Source: Thermincola carboxydiphila (GTDB lineage Bacteria; Bacillota; Thermincolia; Thermincolales; UBA2595). From it: a stretch of 64,000 bases of DNA. The position numbers and the translations under genes are program-made. Location of the stretch: NCBI GenBank assembly GCA_016841325.1, contig JAENZJ010000006.1:1-64000 (forward strand). Reading direction: 5' to 3'. The notes beneath the pieces were generated by a model, which was given only the letters and a program-made list of their open reading frames with translations, did not search any database and was not told where the DNA came from. This document shows, piece by piece, positions 1 through 8,887 of this stretch. Position 1 is the stretch's first letter. The number at the start of each line of letters is the position of its first letter.

Positions 1-1
1 G

Positions 2-991
2 AATGCAGTTGTATTTGATAAAACTGGTACCCTGACCAGGGGTGAGCCTTCAGTGACTGATGTGATACCCATTGGCACGGTATCAGAGGATGAACTGCTA
101 AGCTTTGCAGCCGGGGCTGAAAAGAATTCCGAGCATCCCCTGGGGGAAGCGATAGTAAAGGGAGCTGAGCAAAAAGGACTGACTGTCGGAACTGCAGACA
201 GTTTCAATGCAATTCCGGGGCACGGCATAGAAGCGGTTTTCGGTGGCAAGAGGATTCTCCTGGGTAACAGGAGGCTTATGAAACAGCAAAATATTATTTT
301 TGATGCCTATGCTGGCAGGGTTGCAGAACTTGAGGGATCCGGAAAGACAGTAATGTATATGGGTATTAATGGAGAGCCCGGGGGCCTGATTGCAGTGGCA
401 GATACCCTTAAGGAAAGCTCTGTGACGGCCGTCAGGCACTTGCGGGAGATGGGTATAAAAGTTGCCATGATTACGGGTGACAACAGGCGAACTGCCGAAG
501 CTGTGGCCAAGCAGGCGGGAATTGACCACGTGCTGGCTGAAGTACTGCCTGAAGATAAGGCTAACGAAGTGGCCAGGCTCCAAAAAGAAGGTATCAGGGT
601 TGCCATGGTGGGTGATGGGATCAATGATGCTCCTGCCCTGGCAAAGGCCGATGTCGGGATTGCTATCGGGAGCGGGACAGATGTGGCCAAGGAAACGGGA
701 GATATAATCCTTATAAGGGGTGACCTGCGGGATGTGGTATCGGCAATTGAAATAAGCAGGGCTACCATGAACAAGGTAAAACAAAACCTCTTCTGGGCTT
801 TTGGGTATAATTCGCTGGGTATTCCCATTGCTGCAGGATTGCTTTATCCCTTTACAGGGTGGATTGTCAGCCCGCAGCTGGCAGCCCTATTTATGGCGTT
901 AAGCTCATTTTCAGTGACTGTAAATACCTTAATGCTTAAGCGTTTTGTACCATCATCAAAGAAGGGGCGGGCGGCCCTAAAGGAAGCTTAG
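2..991 (+). CDS. copA: Heavy-metal (probably Cu+) P1B-type ATPase, C-terminal part, truncated by window start
   Basis: Frame open from base 2 (NAVVFDKTGTLTR); DKTGT, HPLGEAI, GDGINDAPAL and C-terminal MALSSFSVTVNTLMLK (MxxSS) motifs. Confidence 0.9.
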   Translation, partial: NAVVFDKTGTLTRGEPSVTDVIPIGTVSEDELLSFAAGAEKNSEHPLGEAIVKGAEQKGLTVGTADSFNAIPGHGIEAVFGGKRILLGNRRLMKQQNIIFDAYAGRVAELEGSGKTVMYMGINGEPGGLIAVADTLKESSVTAVRHLREMGIKVAMITGDNRRTAEAVAKQAGIDHVLAEVLPEDKANEVARLQKEGIRVAMVGDGINDAPALAKADVGIAIGSGTDVAKETGDIILIRGDLRDVVSAIEISRATMNKVKQNLFWAFGYNSLGIPIAAGLLYPFTGWIVSPQLAALFMALSSFSVTVNTLMLKRFVPSSKKGRAALKEA

Positions 992-1001
992 AAAGGAAGG
1001 G

Positions 1002-1223
1002 GTGGTAGCTGTGAGTAATGTAACAGAAAAAAAACTGGCGTTTATCAGCGCTTTTTGGTATACCGGGTTGTCATCAGCCCTGGCGCTGGGATTTTTCCTG
1101 GCAACAGGCGGGGGGAGGTATGATATGATTGCCAGATTTGGCGGAGCCATATGGGTATTTATCCTGACTATGATTATCACTATGCCGGCAATCATTCCCT
1201 TGGTCAAAAAGAAATACCAATGA
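1002..1223 (+). CDS. Small membrane protein, two predicted TM segments
   Basis: 73 aa ORF with hydrophobic segments, co-directional after copA. Confidence 0.6.
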   Translation: MVAVSNVTEKKLAFISAFWYTGLSSALALGFFLATGGGRYDMIARFGGAIWVFILTMIITMPAIIPLVKKKYQ

Positions 1224-1247
1224 TAAAAAATAAAAGGGGGGTAAATA

Positions 1248-1691
1248 ATGGCTGAGTTTCTGGGGGGCTACGGTCCTTGGCTTCTGTTTGGATTGTTTAT
1301 TTTTCTGATGATGAGGCGTGGCGGGTGCTGCGGCAGTCATGGCAGCCACAGACATGATGGGCATGACAGCGCGCGTAATCACGGAGGTCATGGCTGCTGT
1401 GGCGGTCAGGAGTCACATATGGACAAAGTTAATGATAAGTCTGAGCAAGGAGGTGATAACATGTCCCACGATTGTGAAACAAATGAACAAAAGGCTTTAT
1501 TTACCGTTGAGGGGATGACCTGTGGACACTGCAAGGCAGCAGTAGAGAAAGCTGTTGCATCAGTTGACGGTGTGTCCAGAGTGGAAGTTGACCTGGGCAG
1601 AAAAGAAGCAGCTGTCACATTTAACCCGGATAAGACCGGGGAAGAAGAGCTGAAAAAAGTAATCAGAGACCAGGGTTACCAGGTTGCCTGA
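1248..1691 (+). CDS. Membrane-anchored His/Cys-rich protein with C-terminal heavy-metal-associated (HMA) domain
   Basis: N-terminal TM, GGCCGSHGSHRHDGHDSARNHGGHGCCGG linker, GMTCGHCKAAVEKAV HMA motif. Confidence 0.85.
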   Translation: MAEFLGGYGPWLLFGLFIFLMMRRGGCCGSHGSHRHDGHDSARNHGGHGCCGGQESHMDKVNDKSEQGGDNMSHDCETNEQKALFTVEGMTCGHCKAAVEKAVASVDGVSRVEVDLGRKEAAVTFNPDKTGEEELKKVIRDQGYQVA

Positions 1692-1703
1692 GAGTTACCA
1701 AAA

Positions 1704-1735
1704 CCGGCCGCTTTTGTAATTGCGGCCGGTTTGCC
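1704..1735 (+). terminator. Rho-independent terminator-like hairpin
   Basis: aaccggccgcttttgtaattgcggccggttt. Confidence 0.7.
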
Positions 1736-1840
1736 GATTGGAACAGTTTTTCATACTTTCATATATTATATACCAGGAAAATAAAAAGTCAGCTGGTGTA
1801 AAATTGCAGTCTGAACGGAATAAAAACGGGGTGCAAAATT

Positions 1841-2740
1841 ATGAAAGTATGGGAGGACAGGATAAAAGCGCCTGATATAAAAACTGCCGATTACAGGTAT
1901 GTCGGCGGTACCAGGAAATTTCACCTTATTGTTGAGGAAATCAGGCATAATATTTTATCAGAGGTGGCAATCAGGGGGCTGGGATATAACGGTTCTACTC
2001 CGGGACCGCTGGTCCTTGGGAAACAAGGCGAATGGATAGAAATTACGGTGGAAAACCGTTCAGACAAGCCGACCGCCCTGCATGTGCATGGTTATGCCAA
2101 GCCTAACCAAGAGGACGGGGTGCCCGATATTGAGCCTACCCCTTTAATTGAACCCGGCACATCATATTCCTACAGATTTTTTCTCTGGCAGAGTGGTACG
2201 TTCTTTTATCATTCTGCCCAGGAATTTCAGGCACATAAGGGTTTAATGGGACCCTTTGTGGTGCTGCCGGAGGATGGGCCGGCGGGGTGGCAGTCAGTCC
2301 ATGACCGGGATTATGTATTTGTCCTGCAGGAATGGGAAATACCCCAGCCTGGACTGGGGAAGGTATCCCCGGGGACGTTTAAGCCTGATAAATTTGCCAG
2401 AAATCCAAACTTTTTTACCATAAACGGCAAAGCATTTCCTGATACCTCAAACGTTTATGTGAGCTATGGCCAGCGAGTGAGACTGAGGTTCATTAATAAA
2501 TCAAATGATTCCCACTCCATGCATCTTCACGGACATGACTTCAGGGTAGTGGCGGTTGATGGCTTTCCGGCTTCCGGACAGATGCAGGATACCATCAATG
2601 TTCCCTCAGGAGTCAGAGTTGATGTGGAATTTACCGCCAATAACCCCGGCATTTGGCCGATGAACGGGACCAAGACCTTCCATGAATCAAACAATGGAGA
2701 GAGGCCAGGGGGAATGATTGCCAGGTTTAAGTATCTTTAA
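1841..2740 (+). CDS. Multicopper oxidase family protein with degenerate copper sites
   Basis: Cupredoxin-like motifs HVHGY, YHSAQEFQAHKGLMG, MHLHGHDF, PGGM. Confidence 0.8.
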   Translation: MKVWEDRIKAPDIKTADYRYVGGTRKFHLIVEEIRHNILSEVAIRGLGYNGSTPGPLVLGKQGEWIEITVENRSDKPTALHVHGYAKPNQEDGVPDIEPTPLIEPGTSYSYRFFLWQSGTFFYHSAQEFQAHKGLMGPFVVLPEDGPAGWQSVHDRDYVFVLQEWEIPQPGLGKVSPGTFKPDKFARNPNFFTINGKAFPDTSNVYVSYGQRVRLRFINKSNDSHSMHLHGHDFRVVAVDGFPASGQMQDTINVPSGVRVDVEFTANNPGIWPMNGTKTFHESNNGERPGGMIARFKYL

Positions 2741-2743
2741 ATA

Positions 2744-2778
2744 TCAGGACCGTCCACACAAATAAGGACGGTCCTTTG
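2744..2778 (+). terminator. Rho-independent terminator-like hairpin
   Basis: aggaccgtccacacaaataaggacggtcctt. Confidence 0.7.
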
Positions 2779-2912
2779 GATATACTACTGTAAAGTTCAT
2801 AAAAGTTTCACAATTTCATTACAGTTGCGTCACATTTGACTGGTAATATAAAAAAATCGGTTATATCTTTAATATCAGGGACTGGATATTACCGTAACAA
2901 CGGAGGAAGAAT

Positions 2913-3515
2913 ATGACCAGAGCTGAAGTAATCAGGAAACGGTACAACAGGACTGCTGCTTTTTATGATTATATGGATACCATGATTAAAGAATCGACAA
3001 GGAAAAAAGTGATTGAAAATGCTTATGGAAAGGTTCTGGAAGCGGGAGTGGGAACAGGCAAAAACCTTAGGTATTATTCCCCTGACTGTGATGTTACCGG
3101 AATTGATTTTAGCCCAGGGATGTTAAAAAAAGCAGAGAAACGGGCAGCAGGGCTGAAAAACGTTTCACTACGGGAGATGGATGTTCAGGACCTTGATTTT
3201 CCGGATAACTACTTTGACACTGTGGTTGCTACCTGTGTATTCTGTTCGGTTCCTGATCCGGTAAAAGGGCTTCGGGAACTAAGGAGGGTCTGCAAACCTG
3301 ATGGGAAGCTGATTTTTCTTGAGCATATCAGAAGCAGCAGAAAACTTGCGGGACTTGTGATGGACATGTGTAATCCACTGGTAGTCAGGTTAATTGGGGC
3401 CAACATAAACAGGAGAACCCTTGAGAACATGGAGACTGCAGGGCTGAATTTACGCCGGGTTGACACGGTTGGGATGGAGATACTGAAACTGGTGATAGCT
3501 GAGCCGGGCAAGTAG
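2913..3515 (+). CDS. Class I SAM-dependent methyltransferase (UbiE/PMT-like)
   Basis: VLEAGVGTGKNL motif I, DFSPGML, MDVQDLDFPDNYFD. Confidence 0.85.
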   Translation: MTRAEVIRKRYNRTAAFYDYMDTMIKESTRKKVIENAYGKVLEAGVGTGKNLRYYSPDCDVTGIDFSPGMLKKAEKRAAGLKNVSLREMDVQDLDFPDNYFDTVVATCVFCSVPDPVKGLRELRRVCKPDGKLIFLEHIRSSRKLAGLVMDMCNPLVVRLIGANINRRTLENMETAGLNLRRVDTVGMEILKLVIAEPGK

Positions 3516-3542
3516 TTAAGCACAATGAAAAAACAATGAGGG

Positions 3543-3827
3543 GTGAGCCTGATGATGGGTCAATGGTTTTACGGGCCTTATGGCGGCAGCTGGCTGATGA
3601 TGGGAATAGGAATGATAGTCCACATCCTTTTCTGGGTGCTGATAATCTATGTAATTGCCAGATTATTGCGCGGGGTAAGCCTGGGGGGAAGAGGAGCACG
3701 TGATGGTGACTTTACAGTATATAAACAAGACCGTGACAGCGCTAAAGATATCTTAAAACAGCGCTAAGCAAAGGGAGAAATAACCAGAGCACAGTACCAC
3801 GAAATGCTGCAGGACATCGAAGAATAG
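3543..3827 (+). pseudogene. SHOCT-domain membrane protein interrupted by in-frame TAA at 3765-3767
   Basis: ...SAKDILKQR[TAA]AKGEITRAQYHEMLQDIEE*; the reading frame continues the SHOCT domain across the stop. Confidence 0.7.
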
Positions 3828-3882
3828 TACGTAAAAACAAATACTGCCTTGTTAAAAAAGGCAGCTTTATTATACCTTATGC

Positions 3883-3899
3883 TACTAGCGTTTGTAGTA
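3883..3899. promoter_or_regulatory. Putative BlaI-type operator TACTA-N7-TAGTA (site 1)
   Basis: tactagcgtttgtagta, upstream of 3946/4070 genes. Confidence 0.75.
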
Positions 3900-3945
3900 G
3901 AAATGCCTGTTTTGAATCTAACTTACCTAAGAAGGAGGTGTTATC

Positions 3946-4002
3946 ATGGTTAGAAAGAGATGGATGCTGCGTGCTGTGGCACACTGCAAAGGTGGACACT
4001 GA
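3946..4002 (+). CDS. Short ORF with strong RBS, MVRKRWMLRAVAHCKGGH
   Basis: gaaggaggtgttatcATG; 18 codons then TGA. Confidence 0.4.
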   Translation: MVRKRWMLRAVAHCKGGH

Positions 4003-4069
4003 CCGGGGTCCCGGGCATGACCTTAAACTGCCCGTTTCCCTTAGCCAAAAATTAAAAGGTGGGATACAG

Positions 4070-4543
4070 GTGAGACCTATTCTTTCTCTCATTTTGCAGC
4101 CAGTCCTGATAGGTACAGGCGCTTCCCTGGGACTGCTGGGGTCATATTATTTATTGGTTGGGCTGGTACAGTCCTGGTCCCATGCAGTGGAGGTGATTAC
4201 CGGTGACCCCCTGTATGTGGCTGCAATAACTGCCGGGTTTGGCATCCAGATTGGTCTTTATATCTATATTAAAAAAGTAAATAAATTAATCCGCAGTGGA
4301 AAGATGGCAGCACTGACAGCTTCCGGGACAGGGGCATCCTCTATATCCATGCTGGCATGCTGCCTGCACCACCTGGGTGATATACTGCCACTTATCGGCC
4401 TCTCAGGGGCAGCTCTGTTCTTTGAGAATTACAGATATCCTCTGATGATCGGAGGAATTATGATGAATATTTTGAGCATCACTCTGATGCTGCGTTTAAT
4501 CAATATGAACAGCCTCTGGCCCAGGTACATTTTTGCAAAATAA
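4070..4543 (+). CDS. Four-TM membrane protein with SMLACCLHHLGD motif
   Basis: GTG start preceded by aaaaggtggg; TM pattern; CC-x-HH motif in TM region. Confidence 0.65.
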   Translation: MRPILSLILQPVLIGTGASLGLLGSYYLLVGLVQSWSHAVEVITGDPLYVAAITAGFGIQIGLYIYIKKVNKLIRSGKMAALTASGTGASSISMLACCLHHLGDILPLIGLSGAALFFENYRYPLMIGGIMMNILSITLMLRLINMNSLWPRYIFAK

Positions 4544-4571
4544 ACTGTTCAACTTTTGGAGGAGATATCAT

Positions 4572-5156
4572 ATGAAAAACAAGTATACCATATTTGCAGC
4601 CCTGGTCATTATGTTAGGGCTGGTTTTTACGGGGTGTTCTCCGGCTACCGGTGATAGTGGGGAGGGCACAGGTGCAGCAGGCGGGGATAAAACAGTCCAG
4701 GGAGATGTTGGAGCAAGTGAGGACACAGGAAGCACCGGAGCTACAGGAAGCGCCGGTGGTACTCGGTCAGGGGACGGGCGGGATGTACGTACTGACCGGG
4801 GCGAAGGAGGAGTACAGGTAACCGCTGCATTGTTGTCACCGGAGTACCTGCGCGAAGCAGACACCGGTAATTATGACCCGGAAAAAAATATTGTAATTGA
4901 AATTAGCATGGGCACACATATGGGGGACCTTAGGGAATACCCTATCATGCAGAATGCCGAGCTAACTGTAAATGCTGCATCAATTAAACCGATAAAGTGG
5001 GAAGTTATAAATGATGACAGCCATCACCTGAGCGGTTGGCTTGTTTTTGAGGTAAACGACGAAAAAACTGCCAATAGCGGAGAATTACATTTAAATCTGA
5101 AAGACTTGCGGGGAGTGCCTGAAAGGGGCTTTTCCTGGGAAGATATTAATTATTAG
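4572..5156 (+). CDS. Secreted lipoprotein with Gly/Thr/Ala-rich linker
   Basis: RBS ggagatatcat; lipobox LVFTGC; low-complexity segment after Cys. Confidence 0.7.
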   Translation: MKNKYTIFAALVIMLGLVFTGCSPATGDSGEGTGAAGGDKTVQGDVGASEDTGSTGATGSAGGTRSGDGRDVRTDRGEGGVQVTAALLSPEYLREADTGNYDPEKNIVIEISMGTHMGDLREYPIMQNAELTVNAASIKPIKWEVINDDSHHLSGWLVFEVNDEKTANSGELHLNLKDLRGVPERGFSWEDINY

Positions 5157-5217
5157 CAGAGGAAGTCCTGGTTATAATTAACAGTCATTACTATTATATT
5201 CCTTCTTGCGCAAATGA

Positions 5218-5234
5218 TACTACTTATGGTAGTA
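5218..5234. promoter_or_regulatory. Putative BlaI-type operator (site 2)
   Basis: tactacttatggtagta. Confidence 0.8.
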
Positions 5235-5264
5235 TTAGCGCAGAGGTGATGAACGCTGAAGCCG

Positions 5265-6329
5265 GTGACACTAAAAGTTAAACGAATTCTTATGGTATTA
5301 GTTCTGGCCCTGGTGACCCTCTTTATTTCCTCATGCAGTCAGGACAGGTCGTCAAATGCAGTATATATAACCCAGATATCTAACCCGGAGACACTTTTGA
5401 CGAAATTTAAGAACAGAGAAATTGACGGTTTCCTTTTGTGGGAGCCTTACCCCCAGGAGGCTGTGCTGGGTAAGTACGGCACGATGCTAAAGACATCTTC
5501 TGAGATATGGCCCAACCATCCTGACTGTGTTGTGGCAGTTTCTAATAAACGAACGGACGAGAAACTGCTCCGGGCAGTTATGTGGGCCCATATCAAGTCC
5601 ACCAGGTTTATTACTGACCCTGTAAATAAGGATAAGGTGCTGGAATATGCTGCAGACTTTGCACAAAAGAATCCCGAGATAATTAAGGCATCCCTCACTA
5701 ACATCAAATTTGAGGAATTTCCTGATGAAGCGGAGTTCAGAAACTACTATACTGAACTTACCAAAAGCCCTATTCTTACAAGGAACATAACTGATCTGGG
5801 CTATGATTCTGATGAGGAGTTTTTTGCCGACTTCCTAGACCGCAAAATTTACGAATATGTGCGGGATAAACTGCAGGAAGACCCGGAATGGAGACCTGAC
5901 CCGGTGCCCGGAGACAGAAAGGTCAGATTTGCGCGTATTGTACCGGGGATATTTAACCTGGCCAGCTATATTGCTGAAAAAGAAGGCATTTATGAGGAAG
6001 CAGGCCTGATACCGGGCAAAAACCTTGAAATCCAGGAATATTTTCATGGTATTGCAATAATGCAGAAATTCAAGACCAATGAGCTGGATATAGCCTATGT
6101 GGGAGTAGCCCCGGCCACTCTCAAGAGAATAAATGATGATATCGATATCAGGGTCATTGGTGGGGTTGAAGGCCAGGATTCAGGTCTGGTGGTCAGGAAT
6201 GACACGGACATCAACAAGGTGTCTGACCTGGCAGGCAAAACCATTGCTGTTCCGGCAATAGGAAATGTGCAGTACGTACTTCTGGAAAAGGCACTCCGTG
6301 AGGGAGGGCTTGAACCTGTTGTGCAGTAA
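5265..6329 (+). CDS. ABC-type SsuA/NMT1-like substrate-binding lipoprotein with permuted domain order
   Basis: Lipobox LFISSC; C-terminal-half motifs (EIDGFLLWEPYPQEAV, IWPNHPDCVVAV) precede N-terminal-half motifs (VRFARIVPGIFNLASYIAEKEGIYEEAGL, DLAGKTIAVPAIGNVQYVLLEKALREGGL). Confidence 0.8.
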   Translation: MTLKVKRILMVLVLALVTLFISSCSQDRSSNAVYITQISNPETLLTKFKNREIDGFLLWEPYPQEAVLGKYGTMLKTSSEIWPNHPDCVVAVSNKRTDEKLLRAVMWAHIKSTRFITDPVNKDKVLEYAADFAQKNPEIIKASLTNIKFEEFPDEAEFRNYYTELTKSPILTRNITDLGYDSDEEFFADFLDRKIYEYVRDKLQEDPEWRPDPVPGDRKVRFARIVPGIFNLASYIAEKEGIYEEAGLIPGKNLEIQEYFHGIAIMQKFKTNELDIAYVGVAPATLKRINDDIDIRVIGGVEGQDSGLVVRNDTDINKVSDLAGKTIAVPAIGNVQYVLLEKALREGGLEPVVQ

Positions 6330-6362
6330 AACAATATTCACAGAATCAGGGGGAAATTAGGA

Positions 6363-7439
6363 ATGAACCTGTTAAAACTTAAAGCAGAACTCTTATGTAA
6401 GGGAATAAGGCTCTCCGATGATATGAAGCCAAGCGGTTACAGAGCCAGTAAAAGGGCTTCACTGTCGGAAGGCCGCTGTTTCAACCTGTTTTATAACGGC
6501 CGTAAAATACCTGTTAATGCTGCCGTTCATGAGGATTTTGTGAAAAACTCTCCATTTGAATATGACCATGAGCAAAAGCAGCTTCTAAGGGATGGGAATC
6601 CGGTAATTGAGGCACATATAATTGAGGACCCTGAATGGCTACTGGATGAACTGCCTGATGGGACAAAAATGTCTGATTTGTTTCAGCTCCATGCCTCCAA
6701 CGCTATTGCCACCTCCCTGGTGAACTACTGCCATTTTAAAGACGGAGGCAATGGCTGTAAATATTGTGCCCTGGATTCAGCGGAAGGTGTGGTCAGAAAA
6801 GAACCTGCCCAGATTGCTGCCGCAGTTAAACACCTTGAGGATAAAGGCCTTAACTTTATGGAACTGAACCTTAATGCCGGAACCCTGCCCGGACTTGACA
6901 GGAGCGCCAATCTGTACCTGGAGGTAATCAGGGAGGTGCGCAGGGTCAGCAGTATTCCCATTGCAGCCCAGATCTGTCCTCCCCAGGAATTTAAGTACAT
7001 AGATATGCTGAAGGATGCAGGACTGACAACCATAAGTTTTAATCTGGAGATATTTGACGAGGAAAGCAGACAAAAAATATGTCCCGGCAAGTCAAAAGTG
7101 ACTGTCAGCCACTATCTTGGGGCCTTAAAGTACGCCACCGGTGTCTTTGGCAGAGGTCAGGTTTCATCATGGCTGATTGCCGGCCTGGAACCAAAAGAAC
7201 GTACCATAGCCGGCGTAAGGGCAGTTGCCGAAACGGGGGCCATTCCCTTTGTAACTGTTTTCCGGCCGCTGATTGGTACAGAACTTGCCGGTATGCTTCC
7301 TCCTGCGGTTGATGATGTAATAGAAATATTTGAGGCAGTTGGACAGGCGGTGAGCGAAAACAGAGTGAATCCACAGGAATCACGATGTGGCTGTGTTAAC
7401 TGCAACTGCTGTTCTGCCCTCTTTGAATCAATTGAATAA
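6363..7439 (+). CDS. Radical SAM protein with CX8CX2C cluster motif and Cys-rich C-terminus
   Basis: CHFKDGGNGCKYC; C-terminal CGCVNCNCC. Confidence 0.75.
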   Translation: MNLLKLKAELLCKGIRLSDDMKPSGYRASKRASLSEGRCFNLFYNGRKIPVNAAVHEDFVKNSPFEYDHEQKQLLRDGNPVIEAHIIEDPEWLLDELPDGTKMSDLFQLHASNAIATSLVNYCHFKDGGNGCKYCALDSAEGVVRKEPAQIAAAVKHLEDKGLNFMELNLNAGTLPGLDRSANLYLEVIREVRRVSSIPIAAQICPPQEFKYIDMLKDAGLTTISFNLEIFDEESRQKICPGKSKVTVSHYLGALKYATGVFGRGQVSSWLIAGLEPKERTIAGVRAVAETGAIPFVTVFRPLIGTELAGMLPPAVDDVIEIFEAVGQAVSENRVNPQESRCGCVNCNCCSALFESIE

Positions 7440-7452
7440 AAGGAGTATGGCT

Positions 7453-8790
7453 ATGCACTTGGTATTAATAAACCCGTCATTATTTTCACCTGAGGAGTAT
7501 AAGGCGAGGTTTGACAAATTTCTGGACTGGGTCAAAAAAGGCAATATGTATGTATATCCATTTGAACCGCCCCTGGGCCTGGCTTCACTCAAGGCAGCCC
7601 TGGAGACCGGGGGGTTTAAAGTTGAACTAATCGACCAGCAGGGCCATACCATGGAGCGAAGTATATTGCTGGAAAAGCTGAGGATGTACAGGCCAGGAAT
7701 TGTGGGTCTAACCTGTATGACTTCAACTTTCCCTGTTGTCAGGGAACTGGCAGCGGCTATAAAAAAGGAGCTTCCGGAAACCCTGGTTATCGCCGGAGGT
7801 GTCCACCCGACTGTCTGCCCCGGGGAGACCCTGATGAATTCTGCAATAGACGTGGTTTTCCGGGGAGAAGCGGAAATCACCTTAAAGAAGTTTTTAGCCA
7901 CATTCCCCGGCGGGCCGTGGCAGGAGACCCCCGGAATAGGATACATGGAAAATGGCAACCTGGTTCTGACAGATATGCCTGAGCCGGTCAAAGACATTAA
8001 TGAGCTTCCGATGCCTGATTATCACTCTTTTCCCGCTGCCAATTATATGGAATATAACAGCCACTTAAGAGGTATAAAAGGGATTTCCATGCTTGTTTCC
8101 AGAGGCTGTCCTTATGAGTGTGCCTTCTGTGCGGTGAAGGCCACCATGGGGCGCGGCTGGCGGGCCAGGTCTCCGGAAACAGTTGTTGCTGAAATAAAAA
8201 AACTGCACCGGCAATTTGGGATCGAGGGAGTTTGGTTTAAAGACAGCATTTTCAATATGAATAAAGGCTGGTTTCAGGAATTCTGTGAGAGGCTGCTGGC
8301 AGAGAAGCTTCCGGTTACCTGGCAGTTCAATACCAGGGTAGACCTGCTTGATGAAGGGTCTTTGTCCCTGGCTAAAGAAGCCGGGCTTAACCAGATAGAC
8401 CTTGGCATAGAGTCAGGATCTCCCCGGACTCTTGAGAGGCTGAAGAAGAAGACCACAGTGGAACAGATTGTGTCCGGAATTAAATTGGCTAAAAAGTATG
8501 TCAGGGTATCAGGCTTTTTTATGATAGGGTGTCCGGGAGAAACCATGGAAGACATTGATATGACCTTCAATCTTGCCAGAACCCTGGAACTCGACTGCTG
8601 CAGCTGGAGTATCTACAACCCGCTGCCTGGTTCAGAGCTTTTTGACCGGCTGGCAGCCGAAGGGAAGCTGTCCAGAGGGAAGGTTGCTGAAGAAGTCCAT
8701 TTCACCAGGGTGCCGGTGAGTTTTTGTGAGGTGCCTGTCCGGGAATTAAATGACAAGTATGAGGAAATCAACGGATATTTCGCAGGTTGA
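7453..8790 (+). CDS. B12-binding-domain radical SAM protein
   Basis: N-terminal Rossmann-like PPLGLASLKAALE...GGVHPTVCPGE; CPYECAFC cluster motif; RBS aaaaggag. Confidence 0.85.
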   Translation: MHLVLINPSLFSPEEYKARFDKFLDWVKKGNMYVYPFEPPLGLASLKAALETGGFKVELIDQQGHTMERSILLEKLRMYRPGIVGLTCMTSTFPVVRELAAAIKKELPETLVIAGGVHPTVCPGETLMNSAIDVVFRGEAEITLKKFLATFPGGPWQETPGIGYMENGNLVLTDMPEPVKDINELPMPDYHSFPAANYMEYNSHLRGIKGISMLVSRGCPYECAFCAVKATMGRGWRARSPETVVAEIKKLHRQFGIEGVWFKDSIFNMNKGWFQEFCERLLAEKLPVTWQFNTRVDLLDEGSLSLAKEAGLNQIDLGIESGSPRTLERLKKKTTVEQIVSGIKLAKKYVRVSGFFMIGCPGETMEDIDMTFNLARTLELDCCSWSIYNPLPGSELFDRLAAEGKLSRGKVAEEVHFTRVPVSFCEVPVRELNDKYEEINGYFAG

Positions 8791-8815
8791 GCCCTTTCTT
8801 TCCATACTTAACATA

Positions 8816-8844
8816 TTGGAAGGATACAAAATCCGTGTTATAAT
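8816..8844 (+). promoter_or_regulatory. Sigma-A-type promoter of lgt: TTGGAA-N17-TATAAT
   Basis: ttggaa (8816-8821), tataat (8839-8844), operator directly downstream. Confidence 0.75.
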
Positions 8845-8845
8845 A

Positions 8846-8862
8846 TACTACAAAAGGTAGTA
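8846..8862. promoter_or_regulatory. Putative BlaI-type operator (site 3)
   Basis: tactacaaaaggtagta. Confidence 0.85.
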
Positions 8863-8887
8863 GCACAAAGCGAAACTGCATGCCTAA

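Noticed and set aside
2771-2787. tactactgtaaagttca as an operator
   Set aside because: Only one half-site; right half does not match TAGTA.
3768-3827. Independent small gene downstream of the SHOCT stop
   Set aside because: No start codon or RBS; it is the in-frame continuation of the SHOCT domain.
4000-4023. TGA codons after the 18-aa ORF as selenocysteine
   Set aside because: Readthrough gives only a short tail (PGSRA, another TGA, P, then TAA) with no redox motif.
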